Origin: Haoranjiania flava
GTDB taxonomy: Bacteria; Bacteroidota; Bacteroidia; Chitinophagales; Chitinophagaceae
Assembly: GCF_025631005.1 (NCBI RefSeq)
Contig: NZ_JAOTPL010000009.1
Location: 1 to 64,000, forward strand
Direction: 5' to 3'
DNA: 64,000 bases
A program made the position numbers and the translations under genes. Each line of letters opens with the position of its first letter. Position 1 is the stretch's first letter. Positions 59,746-64,000 of this stretch are shown here, piece after piece. The notes under the pieces are model-generated. The model was not told where the DNA came from, did not search any database, and was given only the letters and a program-made list of their open reading frames with translations.

Positions 59746-60045
59746 TTAAATATTTGCGTAAAGATCTATTGTTTCGCCTTCAGCTACGGTTACGTAAGCT
59801 TTTTTGTAAGCCGGCTTTACACCCTGTATGTAGCCTGCTTTTGTAAAGCGTGCTTTGTTTTTGGCGGGAACAACAAGGGTATTTACGTCTACCACTGCTA
59901 CACCGTAAAAAGCTTCGATAGCTGTTTTTATTTCCAGCTTGTTAGCCCTGCGGTTTACTTTAAAAGTATACCTGTTCAGTTTTTCCTGCTGAGCGTTGGC
60001 TTTTTCGGTAAGTATGGGTTTTATTAAGACTTCACTGAGTTTCAT
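59746..60045 (-). CDS. rplW: 50S ribosomal protein L23 (uL23)
   Basis: A 99-residue tunnel-exit protein that docks trigger factor and SRP. It has EVLIKPILTEKANAQQEKLN (near 5-24), YTFKVNRRANKLEIKTAIEA (near 26-45) and VVDVNTLVVPAKNK (near 51). It lies between rplD and rplB. Confidence 0.97.
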   Translation of the reverse strand: MKLSEVLIKPILTEKANAQQEKLNRYTFKVNRRANKLEIKTAIEAFYGVAVVDVNTLVVPAKNKARFTKAGYIQGVKPAYKKAYVTVAEGETIDLYANI

Positions 60046-60139
60046 CCCTGTATCTTTTTATGTTTTTAATTGTCGGTTGGAATTCTAAATTTACTTTATG
60101 CTTCGTTTCCTCCCTTATCTCTAACGGTTATTCAATTTT

Positions 60140-60778
60140 TTATGCCACAGCTTCTTCTGCTGCTTCTGCTATTAATTTGGCAGCGCCTTCGCTCAATACC
60201 AGTACATCTGCATTTACAATGTTGTAAGTGTTTATATCATCGATAATCGTGCTCTGTACTTTAGGCAGATTTCTCATGCTCAGGTATACGTTGCTGTTAT
60301 TTTCAGATAAGATGTACAATACTTTCTTGTTGTTGATCTCCATGCTTTTCAGCACATCTGCCATTTGCTTTGTTTTAGGTGCATCGAAAGACAGGTCTTC
60401 CACCACCACTAAGGCATTGTCTTTTACTTTGTAAGAAAGTGCGCTGATCTTAGCCAGGTTCTTAACTTTCTTGTTCAGTTTAAACGCATAACCGTGAGGT
60501 TTGGGGCCGAAGATAGCTCCACCGCCTTTGTACAGCGGGTTGCGGATATTACCTTTACGGGAGCCGCCGGTACCTTTTTGTTTATGCAGCTTGCGGCTGG
60601 AACCTTGTACCTCGGCGCGGGTTTTTACTTTGTGTGTACCCTGGCGCTGTGCAGCCAGGTATTGCTTTACAGCAAGGTAAATAGCGTGGTCGTTGGGTTC
60701 TACGCCGAATATATCTTCCGGTAATTCAATGGTTCTGCCGGTCTTTTGTCCTTGTATATTTAAAACTTCTACTTGCAT
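60140..60778 (-). CDS. rplD: 50S ribosomal protein L4 (uL4)
   Basis: A 212-residue large-subunit protein with the tunnel loop (RAEVQGSSRKLHKQKGTGGS, near 54-73) and GGAIFGPKPHGYAFKLNKKV (near 88-107). In E. coli L4 represses its own operon through the S10 leader. Here the structured candidate is the gap between rpsJ and rplC rather than the region upstream of rpsJ. Confidence 0.98.
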   Translation of the reverse strand: MQVEVLNIQGQKTGRTIELPEDIFGVEPNDHAIYLAVKQYLAAQRQGTHKVKTRAEVQGSSRKLHKQKGTGGSRKGNIRNPLYKGGGAIFGPKPHGYAFKLNKKVKNLAKISALSYKVKDNALVVVEDLSFDAPKTKQMADVLKSMEINNKKVLYILSENNSNVYLSMRNLPKVQSTIIDDINTYNIVNADVLVLSEGAAKLIAEAAEEAVA

Positions 60779-60811
60779 TTTTTTCTATTTTCTGTAAAGG
60801 AATGCTTTACT

Positions 60812-61429
60812 TTATTTTTGAATGAAAACTACCGCTCCGTTATGTCCGGGTACTGAGCCGCTAACCAATATGTAATTTTTTTCAGGGAAAATTTTTACCA
60901 CTTTAAGTCCTTTCATTTTCACTCTGTCGCCACCCATTCTTCCGGCCATTCTCATGCCTTTGAATACTCTTGATGGATAGGAAGATCCGCCGATAGAACC
61001 TGGAGCTCTCTGACGGTCGTGCTGGCCGTGGCTCTGATCTCCCACGCCGGAAAAGCCGTGGCGCTTTACAACACCCTGGAAGCCTTTACCTTTGGTAATG
61101 CCAACCACACTTACTGTTTCTCCTTCTTCGAAGATGTCCACAGCAACTGTTTCTCCAATATTTTTATCGATAGAAAAATCGCGAAATTCTTTTACAACTT
61201 TCTTAGCCGTAGTGTTGGCTTTTGAGAAATGATTTAACTCGGCTTTGGGGGTATTTTTTTCTTTTTTCTCGCCGAATGCAAGCTGCAATGCATTATAACC
61301 ATCCGATTCTGTAGTTTTGACCTGAGTCACTACGTTGGGAGCAGCTTCAATGATGGTAACCGCTACTTGTTTCCCTTCGGGGCCAAATATGCTGGTCATA
61401 CCAATCTTTTTACCAATAATAGCTTTCAT
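60812..61429 (-). CDS. rplC: 50S ribosomal protein L3 (uL3)
   Basis: A 205-residue protein near the peptidyl-transferase centre. It starts MKAIIGKKIGMTSIFGPEGK, and has GVVKRHGFSGVGDQSHGQHD (near 121-140) with PGSIGGSSYPSRVFKGMRMA after it. The ATG at 61429 is chosen over an upstream reading-frame extension of 45 codons that lies in the structured gap and is not conserved. Confidence 0.98.
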   Translation of the reverse strand: MKAIIGKKIGMTSIFGPEGKQVAVTIIEAAPNVVTQVKTTESDGYNALQLAFGEKKEKNTPKAELNHFSKANTTAKKVVKEFRDFSIDKNIGETVAVDIFEEGETVSVVGITKGKGFQGVVKRHGFSGVGDQSHGQHDRQRAPGSIGGSSYPSRVFKGMRMAGRMGGDRVKMKGLKVVKIFPEKNYILVSGSVPGHNGAVVFIQK

Positions 61430-61724
61430 TTTAATTTGCGGTTTATGCCCCGCCAGGTTATTGAGACATTTCTGAATGGTGCAGAAATTCAATCTCCAGT
61501 TTTCACCGACCTTTTCTTTTTTTATTTCTTTTTGAGAAATTTCAGAAGTACCGGCGATAAACAAACCTCGAAGGGCTTTGTTTATATGTTGTGTTTCAAA
61601 TTGCTTTGAAACGGTTAATTATTTCAGATCAGAGCTCTTTTCTCCTTACCTTAAGATGCGGATTGAGAGATGACGATGTTTTTTTGTAAGAACTGTCGGC
61701 AGCATGCTGCCCGGAAAAAACTGA
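61430..61724 (-). promoter_or_regulatory. structured rpsJ-rplC intercistronic region
   Basis: A 295-base gap, far larger than elsewhere in this operon, holds strong hairpins. GTTTCAAA-GCAA-TTTGAAAC (61612-61593 on the minus strand, perfect with a GNRA tetraloop) is the clearest. AAACAAAGCC and GGTTTGTTT pair at about 61587-61559, and the perfect palindrome GGCAGCATGCTGCC lies at about 61700-61713. This may be a leader through which an r-protein such as L4 or L3 controls the downstream genes. Confidence 0.5.
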
Positions 61725-62030
61725 TTATGCCTTGATCTCTACCTCAACACCTGAGGGAAGATCTAATTTACTCAACGCATCTACCGTCCTGGAGGAAGAT
61801 GTATAAATATCCAGCAAACGCTTGTGTGTAGCTAACTGGAATTGCTCACGGCTCTTCTTGTTCACGTGCGGAGAACGCAAAACAGTAAAGATTTTTTTAT
61901 GCGTAGGCAAAGGAATGGGACCTGTAACTACTGCGCCGGTACCACGTACTGTTTTCACGATTTTCTCGGCAGATTTGTCTACCAGGCTGTGATCGTATGA
62001 TTGTAATTTAATTCTTATTCTCTGAGACAT
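61725..62030 (-). CDS. rpsJ: 30S ribosomal protein S10 (uS10)
   Basis: A 101-residue 30S head protein (also NusE in antitermination). It starts MSQRIRIKLQSYDHSLVDK, with VVTGPIPLPTHKKIFTVLRS (near 35-54) and PHVNKKSREQFQLATHKRLL (near 55-74). The ATG at 62030 begins the conserved first strand; 11 upstream in-frame codons lie over the promoter. First gene of the operon. Confidence 0.98.
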   Translation of the reverse strand: MSQRIRIKLQSYDHSLVDKSAEKIVKTVRGTGAVVTGPIPLPTHKKIFTVLRSPHVNKKSREQFQLATHKRLLDIYTSSSRTVDALSKLDLPSGVEVEIKA

Positions 62031-62032
62031 AA

Positions 62033-62060
62033 TCTTACCCAATTTTTTAATTTGGGATTG
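62033..62060 (-). promoter_or_regulatory. short hairpin at the rpsJ start
   Basis: Minus-strand CCCAA (about 62056-62052) and TTGGG (about 62042-62038) pair around an A/T-rich loop, 8-25 bases before the rpsJ ATG. It lies in the very short leader (about 25 nt) and could modulate initiation. Confidence 0.4.
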
Positions 62061-62091
62061 CAAAGGTACATTCTTATTTTATTTTTCCAAA
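62061..62091 (-). promoter_or_regulatory. promoter of the S10-spc ribosomal operon
   Basis: Minus-strand TTTG (62091-62088) and TACCTTTG (62068-62061), 19 bases apart, match the Bacteroidota -33/-7 elements fully, including the exact TAnnTTTG followed by C. Transcription would start near 62055, giving a leader of about 25 nt. Confidence 0.8.
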
Positions 62092-62199
62092 TTAAATTGA
62101 AATTTTTTTAAGTCAATTACTGAATATAAGTTAATTTCTTGGCATAGTTTTAGTATATTTTTATTTGAATCATTGTTTAAACTTAAAATTTCATATTCT

Positions 62200-62424
62200 A
62201 TGACTAAACTAACACACACAGTTCTTGCAACAGTAGGAATGTTCTTTGCAAGCTTAATGACAACTTTTGCCCAGGAAACATCTAAACTGGATGTAGACGT
62301 AGATCTGGGTGGCGCTAAATCCGACGTATGGTACTCCCAAACCTGGGTATGGATCGTTGGCGGATTAGTTTTTATCCTCTTATTAGTGGCACTGTTAAGA
62401 GGCGGAAACAGCAACAAAGCCTAA
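62200..62424 (+). CDS. small exported/membrane protein of unknown function
   Basis: A 74-residue protein. A signal-peptide-like start (MTKLTHTVLATVGMFFASLM to AQ near 25) is followed by DVDVDLGGAKSDVWYSQ and a C-terminal TM (VWIVGGLVFILLLVALLRG, about 48-66), ending in RGGNSNKA. The ATG at 62200 is used; a TTG nine codons upstream is weaker. It is a tail-anchored, Bacteroidota-type small protein, divergent from rpsJ and followed by its own terminator. Function unknown. Confidence 0.7.
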   Translation: MTKLTHTVLATVGMFFASLMTTFAQETSKLDVDVDLGGAKSDVWYSQTWVWIVGGLVFILLLVALLRGGNSNKA

Positions 62425-62447
62425 ACCAAACCAAGTTTATATAATTG

Positions 62448-62472
62448 GCCGCTCATACTGAGTGGCTTTTTT
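62448..62472 (+). terminator. intrinsic terminator after the small membrane protein
   Basis: GCCGCTCA (62448-62455), TAC, TGAGTGGC (62459-62466) pair with one G-U and run into seven T residues. It lies 24 bases past the stop. From here to 62816 the sequence has no supportable gene; the scattered frames there lack any recognisable protein. Confidence 0.8.
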
Positions 62473-62816
62473 TATGTGGCTCTCCCAAAGAATTCACAAG
62501 GCTGTGGCAACTAAACATCTATCGGCTTTAAGAAGTATGATACTATCAAAAACACAATACCTTTTGCTTCTAAGCTACGGAGTTTTGCAAACACACACTT
62601 CTGTTTCGGCTTGCAGCAAGAACGAAGCATTGTGCTGACGTGTACAATACTTTTTGTTTGTGTAAAACTTTGCCTTTGCGTTACAAATGTAATCGCAAGT
62701 TATACTTTACATTTATTGTTTCTAAGCAGCTCCATTGGATCAGGAAGAAATTGTATCATTTTCAATATAAAGGGGCAGGTACTATATTATTTCCGGAAAC
62801 AACCCTTCCCTATGCA

Positions 62817-62845
62817 ACAAAAACTGCCACGGTTTCCCGGGCAGT
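62817..62845 (-). terminator. intrinsic terminator after the OmpA-type gene
   Basis: Minus-strand ACTGCC-CGG-GAAA-CCG-T-GGCAGT (62845-62823) has one bulged T and a GNRA loop, followed by five T residues. It is about 60 bases beyond the OmpA-type stop codon. Confidence 0.75.
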
Positions 62846-62904
62846 CGTTTAAAAAATAGAAATAAGTGTTTTAGTTGTTAAGTGTTTTTACGGATTTCTA
62901 TTTA

Positions 62905-64000
62905 TTATTTTACAAACCTGATAGCGGTTTTGCGGTCAACTTCTCTTGCCTGGTCGTCAGCGGTTTCAGGCACTGTAGCAAATTTTTCGCCATAGCCTTC
63001 TGCGCCTGTGATCTGTGTGCCTGCTGCAGCAAGTGCGTTTTTAATGGCATTAGCGCGCTCCTGGGACAATTTTAAATTAGCCGCATCATTGCCTTTTTTA
63101 TCGGTATATGCACCCACTTTTACTTTTGCGTCAGGAAAATCTTTCAGTATAGCTACAAGGTTATCAAACTGTACCTGCGATTCAGGAGTAAGTTTTGAGG
63201 TACCGAATTCAAAATTAATGTTATCAAAATTAAACCACCTGTTTTTGAGCTGTTCTTCTGTTGCGCTGGCGTATTCAGGCGATTTCAGGAAGGTAACCAC
63301 CTGATCTTCTATACCGCCTTTATATGCCTGCACTGTCTGTCCGCTGGGAAGGGTAACCACCAAAGGTTCCCTGGAAGTCGTGGTTAGTGCTGGTCTAGCA
63401 GCTATTGTATCTGCTGCGGTTACAGTGGTTGAGTCTATTGCAGTGGTTACTTCATCATGAGTTTTATTGCACTGCTTTAACAGGAACAACAATAGCGCTA
63501 CTGCTACCAGCGCCAGGAGCAAGGGTATTAAAAACTTGTTACCGCTTTTCTTATCCTCCGGTTCATGCCGGTTGTAGTCGGCTGCCGGCTCTTGCTGAAC
63601 GGGAGTATGTTCTGTGCCTCCCGTTACGCTTGCATCCACATTTGTCAACAATGAGGTAAGCCCCAGCGATGGGGGAATAGCGCTTAAGAATGAAGATTCA
63701 TTATTTTTAAAGAAGTCTGTTATTGAACTTACGGTAGATCCGTTCTCAACAGCATCTCTGCCTACACTTCCCAAAGAAGCTATGGAAGAAGCTTCAAAAA
63801 GATCTCTTGTGGATGAAGGCTTTATGCCTGCATAGGAAGATATTTTTTCTACAATGCTGTGAAAGCCGTTGCCAAAGAGGTTTCTCACGAATGTACCGGC
63901 CTGTGTAGCAGATGAGTTTTGGTTGCTTCCGAATACATTGTTTAAATTATTAAGGCTGCCGTTTGTAAAAATATTTTTGGCCAGGCTGAATACCGTTGAC
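62905..64000 (-). CDS. DUF937/OmpA-family protein (5' end beyond the window)
   Basis: The frame runs open to the window end, so the N terminus is missing; the track start at 63888 is a GTG inside the gene. Visible parts are: repeated SLAKNIF/LFGNGF and SIVEKISSYAGI segments like DUF937, a flexible linker, one TM (about 39% along, FLIPLLLALVAVALLLFLL), then a C-terminal OmpA peptidoglycan-binding domain (GTSKLTPESQVQFDNL, AKVKVGAYTDKKGND, and KLSQERANAIKNAL). The protein probably sits in the inner membrane and reaches the cell wall. It is separated from its neighbours by terminators. Confidence 0.85.
   Translation of the reverse strand, partial: STVFSLAKNIFTNGSLNNLNNVFGSNQNSSATQAGTFVRNLFGNGFHSIVEKISSYAGIKPSSTRDLFEASSIASLGSVGRDAVENGSTVSSITDFFKNNESSFLSAIPPSLGLTSLLTNVDASVTGGTEHTPVQQEPAADYNRHEPEDKKSGNKFLIPLLLALVAVALLLFLLKQCNKTHDEVTTAIDSTTVTAADTIAARPALTTTSREPLVVTLPSGQTVQAYKGGIEDQVVTFLKSPEYASATEEQLKNRWFNFDNINFEFGTSKLTPESQVQFDNLVAILKDFPDAKVKVGAYTDKKGNDAANLKLSQERANAIKNALAAAGTQITGAEGYGEKFATVPETADDQAREVDRKTAIRFVK

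Noticed and set aside
61430..61564. N-terminal extension of rplC by 45 codons
   Set aside because: It runs through the structured intercistronic region and L3 proteins begin at the MKAIIGKKIGM segment.
62425..62904. Short plus-strand reading frames at 62611-62859
   Set aside because: No recognisable protein, no ribosome-binding context, and the sequence looks like intergenic DNA between two terminators.
1..64000. tRNA, rRNA and CRISPR arrays
   Set aside because: None were recognised by eye on either strand; no cloverleaf with a plausible anticodon arm or regularly spaced direct repeat was found.

Overview
The window looks like a chromosomal segment of a Bacteroidota bacterium, most likely of the Chitinophagales/Sphingobacteriales type. 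This rests on several things. Putative promoters have the Bacteroidota -7 element TAnnTTTG. There are SusC/HmuR-like TonB receptors paired with lipoproteins. FtsZ has a long linker and a VPAYVRRKLE tail. The small-protein families (GDCCVxC, HYC_CC_PP, DUF3347, Haem_bd) are typical of the phylum. The species cannot be named from the sequence. I see no rRNA, tRNA or CRISPR array.

Layout. (1) 1-3000, plus strand: rplM-rpsI-rpsB-tsf translation genes, with a structured leader before rpsB. (2) 3000-8100: an RRM RNA-binding protein, trmD, and a fused aspartokinase-homoserine dehydrogenase (thrA). thrA is preceded by an apparent Thr/Ile-rich leader peptide and lies divergent from lipB. (3) 8100-11165: a TonB receptor plus a His-rich lipoprotein, probably for metal (zinc-like) uptake. 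(4) 11322-15919: a haem-acquisition operon of HmuY-like lipoprotein, HmuR-like receptor, an unusual lipoprotein of the CbiX/CbiK chelatase fold, a PepSY membrane protein and an unknown lipoprotein. (5) 15994-32137, minus strand: a complete division/cell-wall cluster, mraZ-rsmH-ftsL-ftsI-murE-mraY-murD-ftsW-murG-murC-ftsQ-ftsA-ftsZ. An MraZ operator and several DnaA-box-like sites lie upstream. (6) 32385-33170: a decayed IS630-family transposase. (7) 33345-49843, minus strand: a copper/silver-type resistance island. It holds a multicopper oxidase fused to a CopB-like barrel, a CPH-type P1B ATPase, a GDCCVxC protein, a DUF305 membrane protein, two Haem_bd cytochrome-like proteins flanking a class I fructose-bisphosphate aldolase, two CusB adaptors, CusC, a CusA pump split in two frames, two DUF3347 proteins and a HYC_CC_PP protein. 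(8) 50143-62030, minus strand: the S10-spc ribosomal operon from rpsJ to secY. The usual map-infA-rpmJ-alpha operon genes do not follow secY; the metal island does. (9) 62200-64000: a small membrane protein and a DUF937/OmpA-type protein cut by the window end.

How the genes fit together. Most of the window is growth machinery (ribosome, division, envelope, translocation), interleaved with two outer-membrane metal/haem import systems and one large metal-efflux island. The island shares one heavy-metal-binding module (YTCPMHPxV...CPxCGM) across four proteins and five copies. It also carries a metal-independent glycolytic aldolase, which suggests protection of metabolism as well as export. The most checkable new observations are the thrA leader peptide, the structured r-protein leaders (rpsB, rpsJ-rplC, rplF-rpsH), the secY palindrome, the repeats inserted in frame in the multicopper oxidase, the split CusA, the aldolase in the copper island, and the lipoprotein chelatase in the haem operon.
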